The position numbers were made by a program, and so were the translations under genes. Shown here piece by piece: positions 35,901 through 42,744 of a stretch of 64,000 bases of DNA (positions are counted from its first letter, which is position 1; each line of letters begins with the position of its first letter). A model generated the notes under the pieces. It made no database searches. It saw only the letters and a list, made by a program, of their open reading frames with translations, and had not been told where the DNA came from. The stretch lies in contig CAWICB010000002.1 of assembly GCA_963834515.1 (NCBI GenBank), positions 248,001 to 312,000 of the forward strand. Direction: 5' to 3'. This DNA is from RYN-230 sp963834515 (GTDB lineage: Bacteria; Actinomycetota; Actinomycetes; Streptosporangiales; Streptosporangiaceae).

Positions 35901-36014
35901 CCCGCGCCGGGCGAGCCGGTGCCCGGGGGCGAGCCGGAGCCCCGGATGGCGCCGGAGACGGCCGCGCTCATCGACGAGATCCTGCCCGCCTGGCGGCCCG
36001 CCGTGCCCGGATAA
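32964..36014 (+). CDS. Membrane LysM and SARP/BTAD-like fusion protein of the Tad operon
   Basis: The product has 1016 residues. Three predicted membrane helices lie in residues 18-135. A LysM-type domain at about 224-290 (KIYVVQPPAG ... ESLWEIAQKFLGDGRRYREI ... FELNSGR) is followed by repeat-rich linkers and a further hydrophobic segment at about 398-412. A long middle region of unknown fold precedes a C-terminal ~260 residues resembling SARP regulators: a winged-helix-like part with LHPGGVHPDALATAIWPG, then a BTAD helical domain with LAGRDIQGAMDAARAGLRLA. Such proteins recur at the end of actinobacterial Tad loci. A LysM part that senses cell wall and a cytoplasmic regulatory part suggest an envelope-linked regulator; this is inference. 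Confidence 0.8.
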   Translation: MAPIPGTTRQRPAPARRTPTDLLIGLLAAVALLALIAGVPLALVTVFGLPIPHGLPALSVLTHQLDVFSILRVLSAVVWLAWLQLACCVIAEVRAAVRNAGRPARVPLAGGTQLLVHRLVGAVLLGFATTTALSPVVGHQASPQATHQERPPGRPAATAPELAAPPQLAHAPDGAGGRHRAPGTPAAHHPAGPHHPAGPRHPAGPHHPAGPHHPAEPQQGQLPRVEKIYVVQPPAGRFHESLWEIAQKFLGDGRRYREIFELNSGRIQPDGSKLTMAGLIRPGWVLHMPRDAHGPGLEVVPAPAGPAAARTAGPVSPAGPVSPAGPVSPAGPVSPAGPVSPAGPGSTARPAAAPRRPAPARPAHPDPDQAPRPRAASPAAGHGAAGQLPGVPWYPRELAAAALLASGVLAAVGRRRREQLWARAFGRKIIGPEPEAALAEAALRSGADEPSVRLLDAGLRYLAHALARSWQRPPTVFAAHLSPGNLDLWVAPADLDAPVPWTAVGDGQVWRLPASALPLVELKEAAQDPPLFPGLVTIGTDGAGRVLVDLAAAQGLISVTGPPPMVTAVLAAMALELATSRWSGRLQLTLVGFGPELADVAPDRVVAVDSLDEALPVMETRAAAAAGAMARPGPDRAGAAAGDPAAWPPHYLISAVPPTLGQRTRLLALARTRHASAAGYLVAGDVPGSSWTWEVTAEGRLLAGLLGFDVQAQLLPVRQHDAVAGLLRAAARTEGEPLGPPPADAAPPEHLEPGCDVPVQVTVLGPVAVRALQVPAPDQAALVTEVVVYLALHPGGVHPDALATAIWPGGTSPGEPDAVLDQAREWLGTDSIGRPHLAADAGGRLRLGSGVRVDWHVFCALAGSAGLAAPGSPAEVGYLARALDLVRGPLLAGRPDGRYSWLATGGLEYEAAARVADAAHRLAGLRLAGRDIQGAMDAARAGLRLACDDELLWRDLLHAAHAGGRPDLARDVADELSARPAPGEPVPGGEPEPRMAPETAALIDEILPAWRPAVPG
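33526..33990 (+). repeat. In-frame tandem repeats in the LysM/SARP protein
   Basis: Two arrays occur. 15-18 bp units encoding HHPAGP lie at about 33526-33610, before the LysM domain. Five 18-bp units encoding VSPAGP lie at about 33901-33990, after it. The copies are nearly identical at DNA level. Confidence 0.8.
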
Positions 36015-36083
36015 CACCCGGTCCGGCCTGGTCAGCCCGGCCCCACACGTTTTACCTGGAAGCTGACCGGGAAAGGCCGGCCT

Positions 36084-36998
36084 GTGGGATTCCCGGTCAA
36101 GGCCGTCGTCGCCGCCCTCGCCAACGCGGTCAACGACGGCACCGCGGCCGTCCTGGAGCAGCGCAGCACCAAGCAGGTCAGCACACGGAACAACCCGCTG
36201 TCGGTGCGGCTGATCATCGACCTGCTGCGCCGCCCGCTGTGGCTGATCGCCATCGTGCTCAACATCACCGGGGTCATCCTGCAGATCGTCGCGCTGCACT
36301 ACGGCGCGCTGGCCCTGGTCCAGCCGATCCTGGTCTGCGACCTGATCTTCGCGGCGCTGATCGGATCCGCGTTCCGGCACCAGTGGCCGGACTGGGAGAT
36401 GATGCTCGGCGTGCTGTGCTGCGCGGGCGGCCTGGCCCTGTTCCTGGCCGTGGCCCGGCCGCACGGTGGCGTGGCCACGGTGCCCCCGCTGGACGCGGTC
36501 CCGCTGGCCATCGCGTACGGCCTGGCGCTGGTCGGCTGCCTGCTGACGGCGGCCACCGGCCCGCGCCAGCTGCGGCCCATCATGATCGCGCTGGCCTGCG
36601 GGATCTCCTACGGGGTGACCGCGTTCGTGCTCAAGCTGCTGTCCGGCGGCTGGCACGGCGGCCTCAGCCAGCTGCCCTACCAGTGGCCGCTGTACGCGGC
36701 AGTGGTGGTCGGTCCGCTCGGCTTCCTGCTCAACCAGAGCGCGTACCAGGCCGGCATCCTGGTCAGCCCGGTGCTCGCGGTGATCACCGCGGTCGATCCG
36801 CTGGTCTCGATCGCGCTGGCCGTCGGGCTGCTGGACGAGACGATCAGCAGCGGCCCGCTGAACATCACCATGGAAGTGGTGGCGCTGGCGGTCATGATCG
36901 TCGGCATCGTGGTGCTGTCCCGCCGCGCGCCACACGTGGCCGAGCAGGCCAAGGCCGCCCAGCAGCGCGCGGTGTCCGCGCAAGAGCCGCTGAGCTAG
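36084..36998 (+). CDS. DMT/EamA-type transporter
   Basis: The product has 304 residues with about nine to ten membrane helices, including IIDLLRRPLWLIAIVLNITG and VQPILVCDLIFAALIGSAF, ending with LLDETISSGPLNITMEVVAL, typical of the drug/metabolite transporter superfamily. The substrate is unknown. It starts with GTG after a short leader and ends inside a 17-bp tandem repeat that also covers the end of the convergent deaminase gene. Confidence 0.85.
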   Translation: MGFPVKAVVAALANAVNDGTAAVLEQRSTKQVSTRNNPLSVRLIIDLLRRPLWLIAIVLNITGVILQIVALHYGALALVQPILVCDLIFAALIGSAFRHQWPDWEMMLGVLCCAGGLALFLAVARPHGGVATVPPLDAVPLAIAYGLALVGCLLTAATGPRQLRPIMIALACGISYGVTAFVLKLLSGGWHGGLSQLPYQWPLYAAVVVGPLGFLLNQSAYQAGILVSPVLAVITAVDPLVSIALAVGLLDETISSGPLNITMEVVALAVMIVGIVVLSRRAPHVAEQAKAAQQRAVSAQEPLS

Positions 36999-37055
36999 CC
37001 GGGCCGGTGAGCTAGCCGGGCCGGTGAGCTAGCCGGGCCGGTGAGCTAGCCGGGC
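36991..37055. repeat. 17-bp tandem repeat covering two convergent gene ends
   Basis: The unit TGAGCTAGCCGGGCCGG occurs 3.8 times. The transporter stop (36996-36998) falls in the first copy and the deaminase stop (37012-37014) in the second. The remaining copies encode the C-terminus of the deaminase. Because the unit is not a multiple of three, each copy is read in a different frame. Confidence 0.9.
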
Positions 37056-38064
37056 CCGCCAGCCAGGCATCGATGCCGGCCAGCAGCCGCCGGGCGGTGG
37101 CCGGCGGGGCGACCGAGCCACGCACCGACATCCGGGCCAGCTCGGCCAGCTGGTCGTCAGCCAGGCCGTGCACCCGGCGGGCGATCTCGTACTGCGCGGT
37201 CAGCCGGGAGCCGAACAGCAGCGGGTCGTCGGCCCCCAGCGCGACCGGCACCCCGTCGCCGAGCAGCGCGTCCAGCGGCACGGCCGCGGCGTCCGGGGCC
37301 ACCCCCAGCGCCACGTTGGACGCCGGGCACACCTCCAGGGTGATCTTGCCGGCCGCGAGCCGCTTGGTCAGCTCGGCGTCGGCCGCGGCCGTGACCCCGT
37401 GCCCGATCCGGTCGGCGTGCAGGTCGTCCAGGCAGGCCCGGACGCTGGCCGGCCCGCACAGTTCCCCGCCGTGCGGGGTGAGCAGCAGGCCGGACCGGGC
37501 CGCGATGCGGAACGCGGCTGCGAACTCGCCCGCGGCGCCGCGGCGCTCGTCGTTGCTCAGCCCGAAGCCGACCACCCCGCGGCCCGCGTACTGGGCGGCC
37601 AGCCGGGCCAGCGTCCGCGCCTCCAGCGGGTGCTTGGTCCGGTTGGCCGCGATGACCAGGCCGATGCCCACCCCGGTCGCGGTGGCCGCCTGGTGTGCGG
37701 CGTCGAGGACCAGCTCCACGGTGGGGGTCAGGCCGCCGAAGCGCTGCCCATAGCCAGACGGGTCGATCTGGATCTCCAGCCAGCCGGACCCCTCGGCCCG
37801 CTCGTCCTCCGCGGTCTCGCGCAGCAGCCGGTGCACGTCCGCTGGCGCGCGCAGCACCGACCGGGCGATGTCGTACAGCCGCTGGAACCGGAACCAGCCG
37901 CGCTCGTCGGCCGCGCTCAGCCGGGGCGGCCAGTCCCGGGTCAGCGCCTCCGGCAGATGCACCCGGGAGCGCGCGGCCAGGTCGACCAGCGTGGCGTGCC
38001 GCATCGCCCCGGTGAAGTGCAGGTGCAGATGCGCCTTGGGCAGCGTGGCGATCGGCCGCGGCAT
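37012..38064 (-). CDS. add: Adenosine deaminase family protein
   Basis: The product has 350 residues. It hydrolyses (deoxy)adenosine to (deoxy)inosine in purine salvage. The metal-binding motif is KAHLHLHFTG, followed by the catalytic region LTPHGGELCGP and RIGHGVTA, and the last metal ligand site VALGADDPLLFGSRL, where the family usually has S/T-D-D-P. The start (ATG 38064) gives the normal N-terminus MPRPIATLPKAHLHLH. The C-terminal tail is encoded by the 17-bp repeat. It lies downstream of the aminotransferase on the same strand. Confidence 0.9.
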   Translation of the reverse strand: MPRPIATLPKAHLHLHFTGAMRHATLVDLAARSRVHLPEALTRDWPPRLSAADERGWFRFQRLYDIARSVLRAPADVHRLLRETAEDERAEGSGWLEIQIDPSGYGQRFGGLTPTVELVLDAAHQAATATGVGIGLVIAANRTKHPLEARTLARLAAQYAGRGVVGFGLSNDERRGAAGEFAAAFRIAARSGLLLTPHGGELCGPASVRACLDDLHADRIGHGVTAAADAELTKRLAAGKITLEVCPASNVALGVAPDAAAVPLDALLGDGVPVALGADDPLLFGSRLTAQYEIARRVHGLADDQLAELARMSVRGSVAPPATARRLLAGIDAWLAGPASSPARLAHRPG

Positions 38065-38080
38065 CAGCGGGCCCGGCCGC

Positions 38081-39301
38081 TCAGTGCGCTTCGCTGAGCA
38101 GCTTGCCCATCCGGCTGATCCCCTCGGCCAGGTCGTCGTCGCCCAGCGCGCAGGACAGCCGGAAGTAGCCCGGCGTGCCGAACGCCTCACCCGGCACCAC
38201 GGCCACGTCGGCCTGGTCCAGGATGACCTCGGCCAGCTCGGCCGAGCTGGCTGGGCGCCGGCCGGCCAGCTCCTTGCCGAGCACCCCCTTGACCGAGGGA
38301 TAGCAATAGAACGCCCCCTCGGGGAGCGGGCACACCACGCCGGGAATGTCGTTCAGCATGCTGGTCATCACCTGGCGGCGGCGGTCGAAGGCGGCCCGCA
38401 TCTCGGCTACCGCGGACAGGTCGCCGGACACGGCCGCGAGCGCGGCCACCTGGGCCACGTTGTTCACGTTCGAGGTGGCGTGGGACTGCAGGTTGGTCGC
38501 CGCCTTGATCACGTCGGCCGGGCCGATCATCCAGCCGACCCGCCAGCCGGTCATCGCGTACGTCTTGGCCACCCCGTTCAGCACCACGCAGGTGTCGGCG
38601 ATGTCCGGCGCGACGGCCGGCATGGAGGAGAACTGGGCGTCGCCGTACACCAGGTGCTCGTAGATCTCGTCGGTGACCACCCATATCCCGTGCGCGGCGG
38701 CCCACTGGCCGATCGCGGCCACCTGGTCCGGCGGGTACACCGCGCCGGTCGGGTTGGACGGGGACACGAAGACCAGCAGCTTGGTGCGCTCGGTCCGGGC
38801 CGCCTCCAGGTCGGCCACGGACACCCGGTAGCCGGTCCGCTCGTCGGCCAGCACCGGCACCGGCACGGCCCCGGCCAGCCGGATGGCCTCCGGGTAGGTC
38901 GTCCAGTACGGGGTGGGCAGCAGCGCCTCGTCGCCCGGGTCGAGCAGCGTGGCGAACGTCTGATAAACCGCGTACTTGCCGCCGTTGGTGATCAGCACCT
39001 GGCCGGCCTTGACCTGGTACCCAGAGTCGCGGGCGGTCTTGGCCGCGACCGCCTCGCGCAGCTCGGGCAGCCCGGCGGTCGGGGTGTACTTGTGGAACCG
39101 CGGCTCGGCGCAGGCCCGCTGCGCGGCCGCGACGATGTAGCCGGGGGTCGGGAAGTCGGGCTCGCCGGCCCCGAATCCGATGACCGGCCGCCCGGCGGCC
39201 TTGAGCGCCTTCGCCTTCGAGTCCACCGCCAGCGTGGCTGATTCGGTGATGGCAGAGATACGGGCGGACACCCGCGGGTGAGCTGAAGTCATGCCATCCA
39301 T
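38081..39301 (-). CDS. Class I PLP-dependent aminotransferase (aspartate aminotransferase-like)
   Basis: The product has 406 residues (403 from the alternative ATG at 39292). Fold type I aminotransferase motifs are present: FGAGEPDFPTPGYIVAAAQ, ITNGGKYAVYQTFATLLDPG, VSPSNPTGAVYPP, TDEIYEHLVYG and the PLP-binding Lys in NGVAKTYAMTGWRVGW. It resembles the AspC/AspB type Ib enzymes that use aspartate or prephenate with 2-oxoglutarate. It is adjacent to tRNA-Trp and the secE-nusG cluster, a conserved actinobacterial position. Confidence 0.92.
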   Translation of the reverse strand: MDGMTSAHPRVSARISAITESATLAVDSKAKALKAAGRPVIGFGAGEPDFPTPGYIVAAAQRACAEPRFHKYTPTAGLPELREAVAAKTARDSGYQVKAGQVLITNGGKYAVYQTFATLLDPGDEALLPTPYWTTYPEAIRLAGAVPVPVLADERTGYRVSVADLEAARTERTKLLVFVSPSNPTGAVYPPDQVAAIGQWAAAHGIWVVTDEIYEHLVYGDAQFSSMPAVAPDIADTCVVLNGVAKTYAMTGWRVGWMIGPADVIKAATNLQSHATSNVNNVAQVAALAAVSGDLSAVAEMRAAFDRRRQVMTSMLNDIPGVVCPLPEGAFYCYPSVKGVLGKELAGRRPASSAELAEVILDQADVAVVPGEAFGTPGYFRLSCALGDDDLAEGISRMGKLLSEAH

Positions 39302-39463
39302 GGTCGCATCTCACCGATAGTGACCGCACCGCGATTACCTGGCACCGGCTGGTCAGGTGCAGCCGGCGCCAGCCGCCCGGCCGGGCCGCCCGCCGACTGC
39401 CCTCCGGCTGTCCGCGGGCCGCGGGCCGCGGCGCCGATTGTTTTCGCGCCTTCCCCGGCATGG

Positions 39464-39493
39464 TTCGACGGCGGGCCCGTGGCAACGTAGACT
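39464..39493 (+). promoter_or_regulatory. Candidate promoter for tRNA-Trp
   Basis: TTCGAC at 39464-39469 and TAGACT at 39488-39493 are separated by 18 bases, about 85 bases upstream of the tRNA. Spacing and hexamers fit a sigma-70-type promoter. The rest of 39302-39577 shows no gene. Confidence 0.5.
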
Positions 39494-39577
39494 TCATCAA
39501 CTGGTGGTGATCCACCCGGTGACGGCTGCGCGCCCGCAAGGGAAGATAGCTGTCCCTGGGCGGCCCACAGGCAGCAG

Positions 39578-39651
39578 AGGGCAGTAGCTCAATTGGCCAG
39601 AGTCCCGGTCTCCAAAACCGGTGGTTGGGGGTTCGAGTCCCTCCTGCCCTG
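39578..39651 (+). tRNA. tRNA-Trp (CCA)
   Basis: A full cloverleaf is present: acceptor AGGGCAG pairs with CTGCCCT, the anticodon CCA is at 39612-39614 within loop CTCCAAA, the T arm contains GGTTCGAGTCC and the discriminator is G. CCA is not encoded. The tRNA-Trp, secE, nusG order is conserved in actinobacteria. Confidence 0.95.
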
Positions 39652-39725
39652 CGGAAGCAGCCCGCGTCCCGGCGCGGGCTGGTGGTATCAGCTGGTACAC
39701 CAATCAGCGCTGTTCAGGTGAGGAC

Positions 39726-39974
39726 ATGGCGACTCAGACGCGTGGCGAGGTCACCAAGGGCCCCAAGCCCGGCGGCCCGGCTAAAGACAGCCGGACTTCT
39801 CCTGCGCTCTTCGTCCGCCAGATCGTCGCCGAACTGCGCAAGGTGATCTGGCCGACCCGCCATGAACTGATCACCTACACGACCGTGGCGCTGACGTTTG
39901 TAATCGTCATGGCGGTGATCGTGTCGCTGTTCGACCTCGCCTTCTACCACCTGGTGACCAGCGTCCTGGGCTGA
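39726..39974 (+). CDS. secE: Preprotein translocase subunit SecE
   Basis: The product has 82 residues. The conserved amphipathic helix FVRQIVAELRKVIWPTRHEL precedes a single membrane helix (LTFVIVMAVIVSLFDLAFY). It clamps SecY in the Sec translocon. AGGTGAGGAC lies just upstream of the ATG. Confidence 0.96.
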   Translation: MATQTRGEVTKGPKPGGPAKDSRTSPALFVRQIVAELRKVIWPTRHELITYTTVALTFVIVMAVIVSLFDLAFYHLVTSVLG

Positions 39975-40119
39975 ACCGCCCAGGGAAGCTGCGGCCAGGG
40001 GTGCCAGTGCCGGGGGGCGGCATGGTCGGCTGTCCTGGCACCGGAGTTCAGGACGGGGCCGGAGCCAGGGGCCAGGCCGGGAATGTGCCGCCAGCCAAAG
40101 CGGAAGAGAAAGAGTTATC

Positions 40120-41100
40120 GTGTCCGAGTTCCAAGTGCACGTCAGTGATCAGGTGGACGACCTGACCGGCGAAGACGCCGCGCCCGACGAGACGGCGGCC
40201 AGCCCGGCCGAGGCTGAGCCCGAAGCCGCCGCGACCGCGGCGACCGAGGGCGAGGCCACGGCTGACGAGGTCACCGATGAGGCAGCCGGGGACGGTACGG
40301 CCGCGGATGAGGCAGCCGGGGACGGTACGGCCGCGGATGAAGTGGCCGCGGACGGGGCAGCCACGGATGAAGTGGCCGCGGACGGGGCAGCCACGGATGA
40401 AGTGGCCGCGGACGGGGCAGCCACGGATGAAGTGGCCGCGGACGGGGCAGCCACGGGCGAAGTGGCTGCGGACGGGGCAGCCACGGGCGAAGTGGCTGCG
40501 GACGAAGCTCCAGAGGACGACGACCCGGTTGCGGCGTTCAAGGCCGAACTGCGGCTGCTGCCCGGTGACTGGTACGTGGTGCACTCCTACGCGGGTTACG
40601 AGAACCGGGTCAAGGCCAACCTGGAGAGCCGCACCCAGTCGCTGAACATGGAGGACTACATCTTCCAGATCGAGGTCCCGGTGCACGAGGTGACCGAGAT
40701 CAAGGGCGGCAAGCGGCAGCAGGTCTCGGAGAAGGTGCTGCCCGGTTACATCCTGGTCCGGATGGACCTGACCGACGAGTCCTGGGCCGCGGTGCGCAAC
40801 ACTCCCGGGGTGACCGGCTTCGTCGGGCTGTCCAGCCGGCCGTCGCCGCTGAGCCTGGACGAGGTGGCCTCGCTGCTCGCTCCCGAGCCGGAGCAGAAGC
40901 AGGTGCAGGCCGAGGTGCGCCGGTCCTCGGTGGAATACGAGCCGGGCGAATCCGTTACCGTGATGGACGGCCCGTTCGCCACGCTCCCCGCCACGGTGAA
41001 CGAGGTCAACCCGGACACCCAGAAGCTCAAGGTGCTCGTCTCCATCTTCGGCCGGGAGACCCCGGTCGAGCTTTCCTTCGATCAGGTCGCCAAGATCTGA
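40120..41100 (+). CDS. nusG: Transcription termination/antitermination factor NusG with a long repeat-rich N-terminal extension
   Basis: The product has 326 residues. The core is standard: an NGN domain from about residue 150 (WYVVHSYAGYENRVKANLES ... VPVHEVTEIKGG ... PGYILVRMDL) and a KOW domain at about 272-326 (GESVTVMDGPFATLPATV). The first ~140 residues are acidic and disordered-looking, with eight ten-residue units (DEAAGDGTAA, DEVAADGAAT and GEVAADGAAT variants) at 53-132. Actinobacterial NusG proteins have an acidic N-terminal extension, but this one is unusually long. GTG start. The factor couples RNA polymerase with Rho and S10. Confidence 0.95.
   Translation: MSEFQVHVSDQVDDLTGEDAAPDETAASPAEAEPEAAATAATEGEATADEVTDEAAGDGTAADEAAGDGTAADEVAADGAATDEVAADGAATDEVAADGAATDEVAADGAATGEVAADGAATGEVAADEAPEDDDPVAAFKAELRLLPGDWYVVHSYAGYENRVKANLESRTQSLNMEDYIFQIEVPVHEVTEIKGGKRQQVSEKVLPGYILVRMDLTDESWAAVRNTPGVTGFVGLSSRPSPLSLDEVASLLAPEPEQKQVQAEVRRSSVEYEPGESVTVMDGPFATLPATVNEVNPDTQKLKVLVSIFGRETPVELSFDQVAKI
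40276..40515 (+). repeat. 30-bp tandem repeats inside nusG
   Basis: There are eight 30-bp units in frame. Four consecutive copies (about 40336-40455) starting GATGAAGTGGCCGCGGAC are almost identical. Two GATGAGGCAGCC-type copies precede them and two GGCGAAGTGGCT-type copies follow, the last one diverging after EVAADEA. Confidence 0.9.
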
Positions 41101-41132
41101 TCCGCATCACGCCCAGGTAAGGACCTGTACAG

Positions 41133-41567
41133 ATGGCCCCACGGAAGAAGAAGATCGCTGCGGTTGTCAAGGTGCAGCTGCAGGCGGGCGCGGCCACCCC
41201 GGCCCCGCCAGTCGGCACCGCGCTCGGCCCGCACGGCGTCAACATCATGGACTTCTGCCGGCAGTACAACGCCGCCACCGAGTCCCAGCGCGGCAACGTC
41301 GTCCCGGTGGAGATCACGATTTACGAGGACCGCACGTTCTCGTTCGTGACCAAGACCCCGCCCGCCGCCGAGCTGCTGAAGAAGGCCGCCGGTGTGGCCA
41401 AGGGCAGCGGTGAGCCGCTGACCAACAAGGTGGGCACGGTCACCTCGGCCCAGGTGCGTGAGATCGCCCAGACCAAGATGCCCGACCTCAACGCGACCAG
41501 CCTGGACGCGGCCGAGAAGATCATCGCCGGCACGGCCCGGTCGATGGGGCTCACCGTACGGAGCTGA
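41133..41567 (+). CDS. rplK: 50S ribosomal protein L11
   Basis: The product has 144 residues, the normal length. It has VKVQLQAGAATPAPPVGTAL and VNIMDFCRQYNAATE at the N-terminal domain and the rRNA-binding C-terminal domain with MPDLNATSLDAAEKIIAGTA. It lies at the base of the ribosomal stalk. Confidence 0.97.
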   Translation: MAPRKKKIAAVVKVQLQAGAATPAPPVGTALGPHGVNIMDFCRQYNAATESQRGNVVPVEITIYEDRTFSFVTKTPPAAELLKKAAGVAKGSGEPLTNKVGTVTSAQVREIAQTKMPDLNATSLDAAEKIIAGTARSMGLTVRS

Positions 41568-41637
41568 GCCCGACCAGTGGCAGGGCCACGCGCTGGCCCA
41601 CTGACCACGACCTCCGGACAGAATCAAGGAGAAAGAC

Positions 41638-42363
41638 ATGAAGCGCAGCAAGGCTTACCGGCAGGCCGCCGAACTGATCGACGCGGACCGGCTGTACACC
41701 CCGGCCGAGGCGGTCAACCTGGCCAAGGAAACGGCCAAGACCAAGTTCGACCCCACCGTCGAAGTCGCCCTGCGACTCGGCGTGGACCCGCGGAAGGCAG
41801 ACCAGATGGTCCGCGGCACCGTGAACCTGCCCAACGGGACCGGCAAGACGGCCCGGGTGCTGGTGTTCGCGACTGGGCAGCGGGCCGAGGAGGCCCGCGA
41901 GGCCGGTGCGGACTACGTGGGTTCTGACGACCTGATCGAGCGCATCCAGGGCGGCTTCCTGGACTTCGACGCCGTGGTCGCCACCCCCGACCTGATGGGC
42001 AAGGTCGGCCGGCTGGGCCGGGTGCTCGGCCCGCGCGGCCTGATGCCCAACCCCAAGACCGGCACGGTCACCCCGGATGTGGCCAGGGCCGTGACCGAGA
42101 TCAAGGGCGGGAAGATCGAGTTCCGGGTGGACCGGCACGGGAACCTGCACTTTGTCATCGGCAAGGCGTCCTTCCCGCCGGCCGCACTGGTGCAGAACTA
42201 CGCGGCCGCGCTGGACGAGGTGCTCCGGCTCAAGCCGTCCGCGGCCAAGGGCCGGTACATCAAGAAGGTCGCGATGACGACCAGCATGGGCCCGAGCATC
42301 CCGGTGGACCCGGCCAAGACCCGGGGCCTCACCGAGGAATTCGAGGAGTCTGCGGCCAGCTGA
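41638..42363 (+). CDS. rplA: 50S ribosomal protein L1
   Basis: The product has 241 residues. It contains KFDPTVEVALRLGVDPRKAD, LGRVLGPRGLMPNPKTGTV and a C-terminal KTTS-like TTSMGPSIPVDP. AAGGAGAAAG precedes the ATG. It forms the L1 stalk and can act as a translational repressor of rplK-rplA in bacteria. Confidence 0.97.
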   Translation: MKRSKAYRQAAELIDADRLYTPAEAVNLAKETAKTKFDPTVEVALRLGVDPRKADQMVRGTVNLPNGTGKTARVLVFATGQRAEEAREAGADYVGSDDLIERIQGGFLDFDAVVATPDLMGKVGRLGRVLGPRGLMPNPKTGTVTPDVARAVTEIKGGKIEFRVDRHGNLHFVIGKASFPPAALVQNYAAALDEVLRLKPSAAKGRYIKKVAMTTSMGPSIPVDPAKTRGLTEEFEESAAS

Positions 42364-42453
42364 CCCCCTACCCCGCCAGCCCGTCCCATCGGCCTTCCCG
42401 GCCGGCTGGGGCGGGCTCGGCGTCTTCGTCCAGCGTCATCCCCGCGCCACGAA

Positions 42454-42503
42454 CGTGATCAACTGGTTGCTGTCGTCCTAGCAACAGCAACCAGTTGATC
42501 ACG
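42454..42503. repeat. 20-bp perfect inverted repeat with GTGATCA ends
   Basis: The arms 42454-42473 and 42484-42503 are perfect complements with a ten-base loop. The arm starts CGTGATCAACTGG. It shares the GTGATCA end and size with the hairpin at 13639-13686. It lies between rplA and the L10 leader, where it could terminate or attenuate transcription. Confidence 0.8.
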
Positions 42504-42540
42504 AGGCTGCGCTGATTTGGCCAGGCGGGCGTTAGGTCAT

Positions 42541-42722
42541 ATGGTGGGTGGCGAAGCCAAAGACCGTCGGTCGTTGCCGCCTGCCTGTCAGGTGGCAGCC
42601 GAAGGACCCGCGTCAGCGGGCGGCCCGCGCAGGCGTACTGAGCTGAGCCATCACGTTGGTGGTGTTCACGCCCTGGTGCCCGCGCCGGGGCGTTTCGCAT
42701 GCCGGGCCCTTTCCTGACCGGC
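42541..42722 (+). ncRNA. L10 (rplJ) leader, regulatory RNA
   Basis: The 5' untranslated region of rplJ contains GAAGCCAAAGACCGTCGGTC (from about 42554), the typical core of the bacterial L10 leader, followed by GC-rich complementary stretches and CACGCCCTGGTGCCCGCGCC before the ribosome-binding site. Established biology: L10(L12)4 binds this leader to repress its own translation. The boundaries are approximate. Confidence 0.6.
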
Positions 42723-42744
42723 GACGGATCAGGAAAGGAGGCCC

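Noticed and set aside
40276..40515. Regularly spaced 30-bp repeats that could suggest CRISPR
   Set aside because: The units are contiguous with no spacers and are read in frame as part of NusG.
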